From Aeromicrobium sp. Sec7.5 (GTDB taxonomy: Bacteria > Actinomycetota > Actinomycetes > Propionibacteriales > Nocardioidaceae), in the NCBI RefSeq assembly GCF_036867135.1, contig NZ_JBAJIJ010000001.1:434001-498000 (forward strand): a stretch of 64,000 nt of DNA. The letters are read 5' to 3'. Each line of letters starts with the position of its first letter. Positions within the stretch are counted from its first letter, which is position 1. A program made the position numbers and the translations under genes. Positions 8,974 to 17,174 of the stretch are shown in pieces. The notes under the pieces are model-generated. The model did not search any database, had not been told where the DNA came from, and saw only the letters and a program-made list of their open reading frames with translations.

Positions 8974-9167
8974 TGCCGACCATCCACGTCGATCGCGACA
9001 AGTGCGAAGGCCTCGGCATGTGCGAAGCGATGGCGAACGACTACTTCGAGGTCGGCGACGACGACATTCTCGAAGTGCTCAACGACGTCGTGCCGGAGTC
9101 GGATCGCGCCCACGTCCAGTCCGCCACGCAGGCGTGCCCCGTTCTCGCTCTGCGGCTCGAGGACTGA
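8973..9167 (+). CDS. Small 3Fe-4S-type ferredoxin
   Basis: A 64-residue ferredoxin of the P450-associated type. It has DKCEGLGMCEA (C-x5-C) near the N-terminus and QACPV near the C-terminus, with acidic residues around the cluster. ATG 8973 overlaps the alkB stop, and the next gene begins three bases after its stop. It probably carries electrons from the downstream FAD reductase to the AlkB-fused rubredoxin or to another oxygenase. Finding this ferredoxin type between AlkB-rubredoxin and its reductase is less usual than a stand-alone rubredoxin. The pairing with AlkB is inferred from operon structure. Confidence 0.88.
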   Translation: MPTIHVDRDKCEGLGMCEAMANDYFEVGDDDILEVLNDVVPESDRAHVQSATQACPVLALRLED

Positions 9168-9169
9168 CT

Positions 9170-10435
9170 GTGACCGAGTTCGATGACGAACGGAACCTCG
9201 TGGTGGTCGGCGGCGGACTGGCAGGCCTCCGGGCCATCGAGGCCGTCCGCGGTACTGGATGGCGAGGATCGCTCACGCTTGTCGGTGCCGAGGACCACCC
9301 ACCGTACGACCGACCGCCACTCTCGAAGTCGTTCCTAGCCGAGGGGCCGCTCGACCAGGTCACCCCGTTCCGTTCGACGGTCCAGCTGCGCGAGGAGCTC
9401 GGCACGGACGTGATTCTCGGGACGCGCGTCGAGGGCGTCGACACGGACCGTCGCTCCCTCCAGCTGAGTGACGGCCGGCGACTGGCCTACGACAGCCTGC
9501 TGGTGGCCACAGGCTCCAACGCCCGCAAGCTGGACGGGCAGGACTCCGTGTCCGGCGTCGTGGGTCTGCGGACAGATCGAGATGCCGCAGAGGTGCGACG
9601 CCACCTCGACCAAGGAGCACGAGTCGTGATCGTCGGCGCCGGCTTCGTCGGTTCGGAGGTGGCATCCGCCGCGCTCCAGCGAGGCCTTCACGTCACCATC
9701 ATCGACAGTGAGCCCGTCCCACTGACCCGTTCTGTCGGGAGGCAGGTTGGCGAGATGTGTGTCGACCTTCACCGCGCGGCGGGTGTCGAGCTCCGCACGG
9801 AGGTCGGCGTCGCGAGCTTCGCTTCACGTGGTGGCCGGCTCACGGGCGTGGTCCTGACCGACGGGTCCGAGCTGCCTGCGGACCTGGCGGTCGTCGGTAT
9901 CGGAGCAACTCCGGCGACGCACTGGCTCACGAACTCGGATGTGGCCCTGGAGGCAGACGGAGGGATCGTCTGCGGGGACGATCTCGCGACGAGCGTGCCG
10001 GGAATCTGGGCCGCCGGCGACGTTGCGCATGTCCCCTACGAGGTGTTCGGGGGCGATCTTCTGCGAGTCGAGCACTGGACGAACGCGGCCGAGCAGGGCG
10101 CGATCGCCGGGCGCAACGCCATCCGAGGCGAGGGCGATCCCGAGAAGATCAGTGGCATTCCCTACTTCTGGTCGAACTGGTACGGGCATCGCCTGCAGTT
10201 CGTCGGCACGTCGCTGCGGACCGAGGAAGTGGTGATCGGCCCCGGGGGGCCAGGCAGCGTGGTCCTCTACCGCCGTGGCGACCGCATCGTCGGAGCTCTG
10301 ACGATCGACCGTGGCGGGGACATCATGAAGCTTCGTCGCCGGATCGTCGCCCGTGGGTCGTGGGACGAGGCCGTGGAGTTCGCGACGGCGCGCGTCGAAG
10401 ACGGCTCGGGAACCAAGCAGACGCTGCCGGCATGA
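9170..10435 (+). CDS. FAD-dependent ferredoxin/rubredoxin reductase
   Basis: A 421-residue reductase of the BphA4/putidaredoxin-reductase family, transferring electrons from NAD(P)H to small iron-sulfur proteins. The FAD-binding motif VVVGGGLAGLRAIEAV is at the N-terminus, followed by PPYDRPPLSK. A second Rossmann motif VVIVGAGFVGSEVAS binds the nicotinamide cofactor near residue 150, and GIWAAGDVAH marks the late FAD contact. The C-terminus has the family motif YFWSNWYG. The GTG start at 9170 lies three bases after the ferredoxin stop. It completes an alkB electron-transfer operon. Two paralogous reductases serve the CYP153 cassettes further along. Confidence 0.92.
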   Translation: MTEFDDERNLVVVGGGLAGLRAIEAVRGTGWRGSLTLVGAEDHPPYDRPPLSKSFLAEGPLDQVTPFRSTVQLREELGTDVILGTRVEGVDTDRRSLQLSDGRRLAYDSLLVATGSNARKLDGQDSVSGVVGLRTDRDAAEVRRHLDQGARVVIVGAGFVGSEVASAALQRGLHVTIIDSEPVPLTRSVGRQVGEMCVDLHRAAGVELRTEVGVASFASRGGRLTGVVLTDGSELPADLAVVGIGATPATHWLTNSDVALEADGGIVCGDDLATSVPGIWAAGDVAHVPYEVFGGDLLRVEHWTNAAEQGAIAGRNAIRGEGDPEKISGIPYFWSNWYGHRLQFVGTSLRTEEVVIGPGGPGSVVLYRRGDRIVGALTIDRGGDIMKLRRRIVARGSWDEAVEFATARVEDGSGTKQTLPA

Positions 10436-10446
10436 CCGGCCCGGCT

Positions 10447-11703
10447 TCAAGGCCCGGGATGCGTGACGAGCTCCGGTGACCCGCCCGCATGGAAGGCGTC
10501 CAGGTGCTGGAGCGCCACCGTCATGGATGGACTCAGGCGGCTGATGTTCAGATCGAGCGCCTTCTCCGCCTGCGCGATGCGGTATCGAACCGTGTTGCGG
10601 TGCACCTGGAGGACGACCGCGGCATCGTCGACGTTTCCGCCGGCCTCCAGGTAGGCCGAGATCGTCTCCCGCCGGCGAGCGGTCGCCTCGTCGTTGGCAG
10701 CGAGCCCGCCGAGGGTACGGCTGACGAATCGATCGACCTGGGGGGTGCAACCAAGGAGCACGAGGAGCTCGACCTCGCCGTACTGGCAGATCGCCGGCAC
10801 CGATCCGGACCCGGCAAGCCGCAGGGCACCCTCGGCCTCCTTGAAGCTGGCGATGAACCCTGCGGTGCCAGGCCACCCGGAGCCGATTCCCGCCCGCGTG
10901 CCGGAGCCGGCCTTGCGGTCAAACTCGGCGACCAGCGTGTCGAGCCCAGGCTCGGTGCGCGTCCCGATCCATACCCACAGGCGTCGACCACCCGGTCGGA
11001 CCAGCAACGGCTGCGTCACGCCGATGCTGCGTGCGAGATCGTGGGCGAGCTGTTCGAGCCTGCTGACTCCGTCATGCTCGTCGCACGTCAGAACCAGTGC
11101 GCTGTGCACGACCGACATCGGATAGCCGCCCAGTGCCGTGGAGATGCGACGCGGGTCATCATGCTGGCCGTTGAGCACGTCGAGCACGGTCTCGTACCGT
11201 TGCGCGGCCGCACCGGCCTGTACCCGGCCGCGCTCCTCGTGGAACGTCGCGATCGAGGCCGTGATCGACTGATCGATCCACTGGCTCGCTCGATCCCAGA
11301 AATAGATCAGGACGTCGCCGTGATCGAACTCGTCGTCGGGGAGCTTCTCGACCTCGCGCGAGATGTAGGCCCAGGTCGTCTGTTGAGCCACCCGGTAGAA
11401 GCGGATGAGTGTCTCGACGGTCAACCTCGAGTTCGCGACCTCGACGGCAAGCAGCTTGGCACGGTCGACGAGGTGGAACGTGAAGCTCGGCTCCGAGAGC
11501 TGTCGGAGGAACGACGCCCAGTGCTCGGCCACCGTGTCGCGGATGCCGATCCCGATACCGTCGGCGTTCGCGATCTCCGGCACCTCTTCGAGGATGGAGT
11601 TCGTCGTGTCGTCGACCCAGCGGCTGCGTGCGTCCGGCTCCGACTCTCGGGCGATGAACACGCTCAACCATCGCGCCAGGCCGTCGGCTTTCTGATCCGT
11701 CAT
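10447..11703 (-). CDS. PucR-family transcriptional regulator
   Basis: A 418-residue regulator with an N-terminal sensory region (RWVDDTTNSILEEVPEIANAD and following helices), a middle GGDEF-like/CdaR region, and a C-terminal PucR helix-turn-helix. The last is seen in ETISAYLEAGGNVDDAAVVL followed by VHRNTVRYRIAQAEKAL. The stop is 11 bases from the convergent reductase stop. It is the second gene of a reverse operon behind an acyl-CoA ligase (51-base gap). It is the only intact PucR protein in the window and is a good candidate to control alkB and the ligase. Effector and operator are unknown. Confidence 0.88.
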   Translation of the reverse strand: MTDQKADGLARWLSVFIARESEPDARSRWVDDTTNSILEEVPEIANADGIGIGIRDTVAEHWASFLRQLSEPSFTFHLVDRAKLLAVEVANSRLTVETLIRFYRVAQQTTWAYISREVEKLPDDEFDHGDVLIYFWDRASQWIDQSITASIATFHEERGRVQAGAAAQRYETVLDVLNGQHDDPRRISTALGGYPMSVVHSALVLTCDEHDGVSRLEQLAHDLARSIGVTQPLLVRPGGRRLWVWIGTRTEPGLDTLVAEFDRKAGSGTRAGIGSGWPGTAGFIASFKEAEGALRLAGSGSVPAICQYGEVELLVLLGCTPQVDRFVSRTLGGLAANDEATARRRETISAYLEAGGNVDDAAVVLQVHRNTVRYRIAQAEKALDLNISRLSPSMTVALQHLDAFHAGGSPELVTHPGP

Positions 11704-11754
11704 CGAACCGCTCCCCTCTCCCTCAAGCGTCCCGCCGAGTTTCGTCGCGCTCCG

Positions 11755-13314
11755 TCATCGCAGCTCCCGCTTGAGGATCTTGCCAGTGGCGGTCATCGGG
11801 AGAGTCTCGACGACCTCGACCACCCGCGGGTACTTGTAGGCGGCGAGCTGCGCCTTGCTCCACTCGACGAGCTCGTCAGGCGTGACGGTCCCTCCGGGCT
11901 CAGGGATCACGTACGCCTTGATCTCCTCACCGTGCGACTCGTGCGGCACTCCGATGACAGCCGCGAGTGACACGGAGGGGTGGGTGATCAGCAGCTCCTC
12001 GATCTCCCGGGGGTACACGTTGAATCCGCCGCGGATGATCATGTCCTTGGAACGGTCGACGATGAAGTACCACCCGTCGGCGTCCCTGTGCGCAAGATCT
12101 CCCGTTCGGAACCAACCATCGGGACTGATGGACTCACGGGTTGCCTCGGGTCGGTTGTAGTACCCCTTCATGACGTTGTGGCCGCGGATCGCGATCTCCC
12201 CGATGACGTCCTCACCTGGCTTCAGCTCCTCCCAGCTGCCCGGGTCGATGAGTGTCATCTCCACGCCGGTGATCGGTGTACCGATCGACCCGACCCGTAC
12301 CTGAGATCCGAGACGCGAGAAGCTCGCGACCGGCGACGTCTCGGACAAGCCGTAGCCCTCGAGCACCGTGACCCCGAAGCGCTCCTGGAACTGGCGATGG
12401 ACCTCGACCGGGAGCGCGGCCCCGCCGGCCACCGCGACGCGGAGGTTCTCGGCGAGTCGAGCGATGTCGATCGACTCGTCCAGGACGCTGAGCAGGCTCC
12501 AGTACATCGTGGGCACTCCGCCGAAGAAGGTGACGGACTCGCGAAGCATCAGACCGAGCGCAGCCGCTGGCTCGAAGCGCGGCAGCATCACGACGGTGCC
12601 GCCGAAGGCGAAGGCGCCGTTCTGCATGACCGTCTGGCCGAAGGAGTGGAACAGCGGCAAGACGCATAGGTACGTGTCGGGGTTCTCGGCGTCGGCACCG
12701 AACAGGTCCGCGCCGGCCAGGGCGTTGTCGCGCATGTTGCGGTGCCGCAGCTCGGCCCCCTTGGGCTGGCCCGTGGTGCCGGACGTGTAGAGGATGACGG
12801 CAGTGTCGTCGTCGTCCACCGCGATGGAATCGAAGGTGGGCGGCTGCCCGTTGACGCCCTGGCCCAAGGTCTGGGTACCCGCGATCGGCGGTTCCGCGCC
12901 CGGATCGGCGGTGATGACGAAGAAGTCGGTGCAGCCGGGCGTCGCCTCAAACCCCGCGAAGGCCTCGATGCCGATGGGGAGGTCGGCCGTTCCCTCGAAG
13001 GCGAAGAAGGCCTTCGCCTCGGAGTCGGCGAGGTGATAGGCGACCTCGCGGCCCTTGAGCAGCACGTTTAAGGGCACGACGACCGCACCTGCTTTGAGGA
13101 TTCCGAAGTAGACGATGGAGAAGTACGGGAGGTTCGGACAGCTCAGGGCGACCTTGTCGCCGGGCTGGACGCCTCGAGAGGTCAGCAGATGAGCGACCTG
13201 GTTCGATGCCGCGTTCACCTGGCCGTAGGTCAGTCGTGTGTCCCCCAGGATGATCGCTTCGCGATCGGGGAAGGACCAGGCGCTGTCCTCGAGCAGACCA
13301 GCGAGGTTCGTCAT
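11755..13314 (-). CDS. Long-chain fatty-acid-CoA ligase (AMP-forming)
   Basis: A 519-residue member of the ANL adenylating family that activates fatty acids to acyl-CoA with ATP. The P-loop-like motif VILYTSGTTGQPKGAELRHRN is recognisable, as are GYGLSETSP (A5), the hinge region GWFRTGDLAHRDADGWYFIVD with DRSKDMIIRGGFNVYP, and the catalytic lysine in MTATGKILKREL at the very C-terminus. The start is ATG 13314. It is the first gene of a reverse operon with the PucR regulator and diverges from the GMC oxidase. It would take alkane-derived fatty acids into beta-oxidation. Chain-length specificity cannot be read from the sequence. Confidence 0.93.
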   Translation of the reverse strand: MTNLAGLLEDSAWSFPDREAIILGDTRLTYGQVNAASNQVAHLLTSRGVQPGDKVALSCPNLPYFSIVYFGILKAGAVVVPLNVLLKGREVAYHLADSEAKAFFAFEGTADLPIGIEAFAGFEATPGCTDFFVITADPGAEPPIAGTQTLGQGVNGQPPTFDSIAVDDDDTAVILYTSGTTGQPKGAELRHRNMRDNALAGADLFGADAENPDTYLCVLPLFHSFGQTVMQNGAFAFGGTVVMLPRFEPAAALGLMLRESVTFFGGVPTMYWSLLSVLDESIDIARLAENLRVAVAGGAALPVEVHRQFQERFGVTVLEGYGLSETSPVASFSRLGSQVRVGSIGTPITGVEMTLIDPGSWEELKPGEDVIGEIAIRGHNVMKGYYNRPEATRESISPDGWFRTGDLAHRDADGWYFIVDRSKDMIIRGGFNVYPREIEELLITHPSVSLAAVIGVPHESHGEEIKAYVIPEPGGTVTPDELVEWSKAQLAAYKYPRVVEVVETLPMTATGKILKRELR

Positions 13315-13661
13315 GGGTCACCCTTCGATGTTGTCTGAATATCCAAGATCGTCACGCGGGGGAGGCGGGCGGAGGAGCACGCCAATACGTGTGACTGGCA
13401 TCACTTTGACGGCTCCACGTTGATCATTCTCGTGGTGGTTGACCAGATTCGCGCCGAGTCTTAGTAGAAAATGACTAACTGCGAGCCTGTGCCGGTACTT
13501 CTGCGCACTCCGGGGCAGCCCGCTTGTCTGGAGCGACAACCACGGTCGTGGAACTTGTCCGAATCACCCAAGACGCACTCGGCCCCTGCGGGTTCAACTG
13601 ATCTCTCATGCACGTGACGTCCGACACATGGCTTGGACGTCCAGAAGCTCGAGGAGTTCCG
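13315..13661. promoter_or_regulatory. Divergent intergenic region between the acyl-CoA ligase and the GMC oxidase
   Basis: About 350 bp with no convincing gene. An AT-richer patch around 13460-13480 contains a short imperfect dyad (ttagt...actaa), and promoters for both directions are expected here. A ribosome binding site GAGGAG at 13651-13656 supports a TTG start at 13662 for the oxidase. No strong long inverted repeat was found. Confidence 0.4.
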
Positions 13662-15452
13662 TTGACCGTCGCGACAGAGCCAGGAACCGCGCTGGACTTC
13701 GACGTGATCGTCGTCGGCTCGGGATTCGGCGGCTCGGTCGCCGCCCTCCGCCTGACCGAGAAGGGCTACCGGGTCGGCGTGATCGAGGCCGGTCGTCGCT
13801 TCGAGGACGACGAGTTCGCGAAGACTTCGTGGGACGCCCGCAGGTTTCTCTACGCTCCCCGGCTCGGGTGCTTCGGCATTCAGCGCATCCGGCTTCTGAA
13901 GGACGTCGTGGTTCTTGCCGGCGCTGGGGTCGGCGGAGGTTCTCTGGTCTACGCCAACACGCTCTACGAGCCGAAGTCCAGTGCCTTCTTCCGAGATCCC
14001 CAGTGGGCTCACATCACCGATTGGAAGGATGAGCTCACGCCTTTCTACGACCAGGCGAAGCGCATGCTCGGAGTCGTCGACAACCCCACGGTGACGCCGT
14101 CGGACGTGGTGCTCAAGCAGGTGGCCGACGAGATGGGCGTCGGCGAGACCTACCAGCAGACCCCGATCGGAGTCTGCTTCGGAGCCGACGGCAAGCGGCA
14201 GCCCGGCGAGGCCATCCCCGACCCCTACTTCGGTGGTGCGGGCCCCGAGCGTCGTGGCTGCATCGAGTGCGGCGAGTGCATGACCGGATGTCGGCACAAC
14301 GCGAAGAACACCTTGGTCAAGAACTATCTGCACCTCGCCGAGCGCGCCGGCACCCAGGTCCTCGAGCGGACGACGGTGTCGGCTCTGCGTCCGCGGGCAG
14401 GAGGCGGGTACGAGGTCGTGACCCACCGCTCGGGACGGTCGACGCGCAGGTCGACGACGCTGACGGCCGAGCACGTCGTGCTGGCTGCAGGCACGTGGGG
14501 AACCCAGGAGCTCCTTCACGGCATGCGCCGCTCGGGCGACCTTCCGCGGATCTCAGACCGCCTGGGCTTCCTGACTCGCACCAACTCCGAGGCTCTGTGC
14601 GCCGCGAGCACCAAGGTCAGCAACCGCAAGAAGTACGACTTCCACCACGGCGTCGCCATCACCTCATCCATCCACCCAGATGAGAACACCCACGTCGAAC
14701 CGGTCAGGTACGGCATCGGCTCCGGGATGATGGGCACCCTTCTGACGTTGATGACCGATGGTGGAGGCCGAACACCCCGATGGCTCCGGTGGATCGGCCA
14801 GGTCATTCGTCATCCCGGTCGATTCGCCTCGTCGATCTTTGGGCTCGGCAGCTGGCCCCAGCGCACCATCATCGCGTTGGTGATGCAGACTCACGACAAC
14901 TCGATCACCGTGTTCCCGAAGAAGCGCGGCCGGAAGGTCCGTCTGACCTCGAAGCAGGGTCACGGGCTGCCCAACCCGACATGGATCCCTGCGGGCAACG
15001 ACATCGTGCGCTCCATGGCCGACAAGATCGACGGTGGCTCGTACAGCACCATCGGCGAGGTCTTCAACATTCCGATGACGGCCCACTTCCTGGGCGGATG
15101 CCCGATCGGCGACTCACCGCAGAGCGGTGTGATCGACCCGTATCACCGTCTCTACGGCCACCCCGGGATCCATGTCGTCGATGGAGCTGCCATCTCGGCG
15201 AACCTCGGCGTCAACCCCAGCCTGACGATCACGGCGCAGGCCGAGCGGGCCATGTCGCTCTGGCCCAACAAGGGCCAGGACGATGAACGGCCGGCGCTCG
15301 GGACGTCGTACGAGCGTCTCGCCGCCGTGCGACCTGAGCACGAGGTCGTGCCCCCGTCGGCTCCTGCTGCCCTGCGGCTTCCCTTGTTCGTCGTGCAGAC
15401 CCCGAAGACCGAGCCCGCAGCTGCGCCTCAGGCCACCGGATTCGGCGGGTGA
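13662..15452 (+). CDS. GMC-family alcohol oxidoreductase (cholesterol-oxidase-like)
   Basis: A flavoprotein of about 596 residues likely to oxidise long-chain alcohols or sterols. The FAD motif VIVVGSGFGGSVAALRL starts about 15 residues in. GAGVGGGSLVYANTLYEP is typical of the ChoD-like branch, and the C-terminal NPSLTITAQAERA contains the GMC signature. A cysteine cluster CIECGECMTGCR (C-x2-C-x2-C-x3-C) follows the cap region and recurs in mycobacterial ChoD-like proteins. The TTG at 13662 is chosen because GAGGAG ends six bases upstream. An in-frame ATG at 13608 would add 18 residues with no good ribosome binding site. The next gene (permease) overlaps its stop, so it begins or joins the mce operon. 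Confidence 0.9.
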   Translation: MTVATEPGTALDFDVIVVGSGFGGSVAALRLTEKGYRVGVIEAGRRFEDDEFAKTSWDARRFLYAPRLGCFGIQRIRLLKDVVVLAGAGVGGGSLVYANTLYEPKSSAFFRDPQWAHITDWKDELTPFYDQAKRMLGVVDNPTVTPSDVVLKQVADEMGVGETYQQTPIGVCFGADGKRQPGEAIPDPYFGGAGPERRGCIECGECMTGCRHNAKNTLVKNYLHLAERAGTQVLERTTVSALRPRAGGGYEVVTHRSGRSTRRSTTLTAEHVVLAAGTWGTQELLHGMRRSGDLPRISDRLGFLTRTNSEALCAASTKVSNRKKYDFHHGVAITSSIHPDENTHVEPVRYGIGSGMMGTLLTLMTDGGGRTPRWLRWIGQVIRHPGRFASSIFGLGSWPQRTIIALVMQTHDNSITVFPKKRGRKVRLTSKQGHGLPNPTWIPAGNDIVRSMADKIDGGSYSTIGEVFNIPMTAHFLGGCPIGDSPQSGVIDPYHRLYGHPGIHVVDGAAISANLGVNPSLTITAQAERAMSLWPNKGQDDERPALGTSYERLAAVRPEHEVVPPSAPAALRLPLFVVQTPKTEPAAAPQATGFGG

Positions 15453-16315
15453 CGGCCGTTCAGGACTCGCCCCGACCTGAGGGCGAGACCCCGAAGGACC
15501 CAGCACCTCCCACCAGGGCCGAGATCGAGCGCGAGGCTTTGACCTTCAACCCTTTCGCCAAGGTCCTCAACGGATTCGGCCTGGTGGGCGATTTCTACAG
15601 GTTCTGCGGACGAACCTTCCGGACCATGTTCACGCGGCGGCCCGTCGTCGACGAGATCGTGCAGCAGGCCTGGTTCATCTCGTCGGTCTCGATCATGCCC
15701 GCCATCATGGTCTCGATCCCGCTGTGCATGATCATCGTCTTCCAGGTCAACCAGCTGCTGATCCAGATCGGGGCCGTCGACCTCGCCGGCGCCGGTGCCG
15801 CCGTTGCGGTGATCCGAGAGATCGGTCCGATCGTCAGCGTCCTGGTGGTCGCCGGCGCCGGTGCCACAGCGGTGTGCGCCGACCTCGGCGCACGCAAGAT
15901 CCGTGAAGAGATCGACGCCATGGAGACGCTCGGCATCGATCCGATCCACCGTCTGGTGGTGCCGCGAGTCATCGCTTCCACGGTCATCGCGGTCGCACTG
16001 AACGGCATGGTGTCGATCGTCGGCCTGGCCGGCGCCTACTACTTCTCCGTGGTGCTCCAGGGGGCCACTCCGGGGCTGTTCATTGACGGTCTCACGCTGC
16101 TGGTGGGCACACCCGACTTCTGGGCCTCGAGCCTGAAGGCTGCGGTCTTCGGCCTCCTGGCCGGACTTGCAGGCTGCTACCTCGGCCTGAACGCCAAGGG
16201 TGGGCCGAAGGGAGTCGGTGAGGCCGTCAACCAGACCGTCGTCCTTGCCTTCCTGATGCTGTTCGCTGCGAACACCATCATCACGTCGATCTTCCTGCAG
16301 CTGAAGGGGGCCTGA
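15449..16315 (+). CDS. yrbEA: YrbE-type ABC permease, first subunit (MlaE family)
   Basis: A 288-residue inner-membrane permease of the Mce/Mla lipid transporters. It has an N-terminal amphipathic segment (FNPFAKVLNGFGLVGDFYRF), then about five membrane spans. The family core IREIGPIVSVLVVAGAGATA followed by EEIDAMETLGIDPI is the coupling region to the ATPase. The GTG start overlaps the GMC oxidase stop, and one base separates it from the second permease. With its partner and the Mkl-type ATPase it forms the energised channel fed by the MceA-F proteins. Confidence 0.93.
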   Translation: MTAVQDSPRPEGETPKDPAPPTRAEIEREALTFNPFAKVLNGFGLVGDFYRFCGRTFRTMFTRRPVVDEIVQQAWFISSVSIMPAIMVSIPLCMIIVFQVNQLLIQIGAVDLAGAGAAVAVIREIGPIVSVLVVAGAGATAVCADLGARKIREEIDAMETLGIDPIHRLVVPRVIASTVIAVALNGMVSIVGLAGAYYFSVVLQGATPGLFIDGLTLLVGTPDFWASSLKAAVFGLLAGLAGCYLGLNAKGGPKGVGEAVNQTVVLAFLMLFAANTIITSIFLQLKGA

Positions 16316-16316
16316 C

Positions 16317-17168
16317 ATGTCGTCAGAGAGTGGCGCCGCGCTTCGTCGCCGAGTCGGTTCGGTCGCCACAGCGCCCGTGAGGTCGATCTCGGACCTCGGT
16401 GGTCAACTGATGTTCTATGCACGGGCGATCGCCTGGATTCCGATGGTGGTGCGCAAGTACCCCAAGGAGATCCGCCGGCTCCTCGCTGAGGTCAGCATGG
16501 GGTCGGGCGCCATGGCGGCGGTCGGAGGCACGGTGTTCGTCGTGTTCTTCCTGTCGCTCGCCATCGGCATCCAGGTCGGTCTCGAGGCCTTCACCACCTT
16601 CGGCAACATCGGTGTGGGAGCGCTCTCCGGCTTTTTCTCCGCCTACTTCAACACCCGCGAAGCCGCGCCGATCATGGCGTGCATCGCGTTGACGGCCACG
16701 GTCGGAGCGGGCTTCACGGCGCAGCTCGGCGCCATGCGCGTCAGCGAGGAGATCGATGCACTCGACGTCATGGCGGTCCCTTCGGTGCCGTACCTCGTGA
16801 CGACCCGGATCGTCGCCGGCATGATCGCGGTCGTCCCGCTGTTCGCGATCGGCCTGATCACGATGTTCCTCGCGACGCAGGTCATGGTCACGGTGGCGTT
16901 CGGACAGGCCACGGGAACGTACCAGCACTACTTCGACACGTTCCTCGTGCCGGGAGACGTCGCTCTGGCCGGCCTCAAGGTGCTGCTGACGGCCGTCATC
17001 ATCATGTGCGTCTGCTGCTACTACGGCTACACCGCCAGCGGGGGACCGGCTGGTGTGGGCCGATCCGTTGGCCGTGCCGTCCGGACGTCACTGATCACGG
17101 TGATGGCCATCGACCTGGTCTTCGGTATCGCCTTCTGGGGCGCGCCGACGGTCTACATCGCGGGCTGA
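16317..17168 (+). CDS. yrbEB: YrbE-type ABC permease, second subunit (MlaE family)
   Basis: A 283-residue permease paralogous to the preceding gene. It has the coupling-region sequence AQLGAMRVSEEIDALDVMAV and several membrane spans (for example VFVVFFLSLAIGIQVGL and LLTAVIIMCVCCYYGY). The C-terminus has the family glycine-rich GYTASGGPAGVGRSVGRAV. Start ATG 16317 is one base after the previous stop, and mceA begins six bases after its own stop. The pair forms the heterodimeric channel expected in actinobacterial Mce loci. Confidence 0.93.
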   Translation: MSSESGAALRRRVGSVATAPVRSISDLGGQLMFYARAIAWIPMVVRKYPKEIRRLLAEVSMGSGAMAAVGGTVFVVFFLSLAIGIQVGLEAFTTFGNIGVGALSGFFSAYFNTREAAPIMACIALTATVGAGFTAQLGAMRVSEEIDALDVMAVPSVPYLVTTRIVAGMIAVVPLFAIGLITMFLATQVMVTVAFGQATGTYQHYFDTFLVPGDVALAGLKVLLTAVIIMCVCCYYGYTASGGPAGVGRSVGRAVRTSLITVMAIDLVFGIAFWGAPTVYIAG

Positions 17169-17174
17169 GGGCAC

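Noticed and set aside
10489-11970. A 493-residue forward reading frame
   Set aside because: It is antisense to the PucR regulator, which has a clear helix-turn-helix. There is no plausible protein on this strand.
13461-14519. A 350-residue reverse reading frame
   Set aside because: It lies opposite the conserved GMC oxidase and has no recognisable domains. It is a GC-driven shadow frame.
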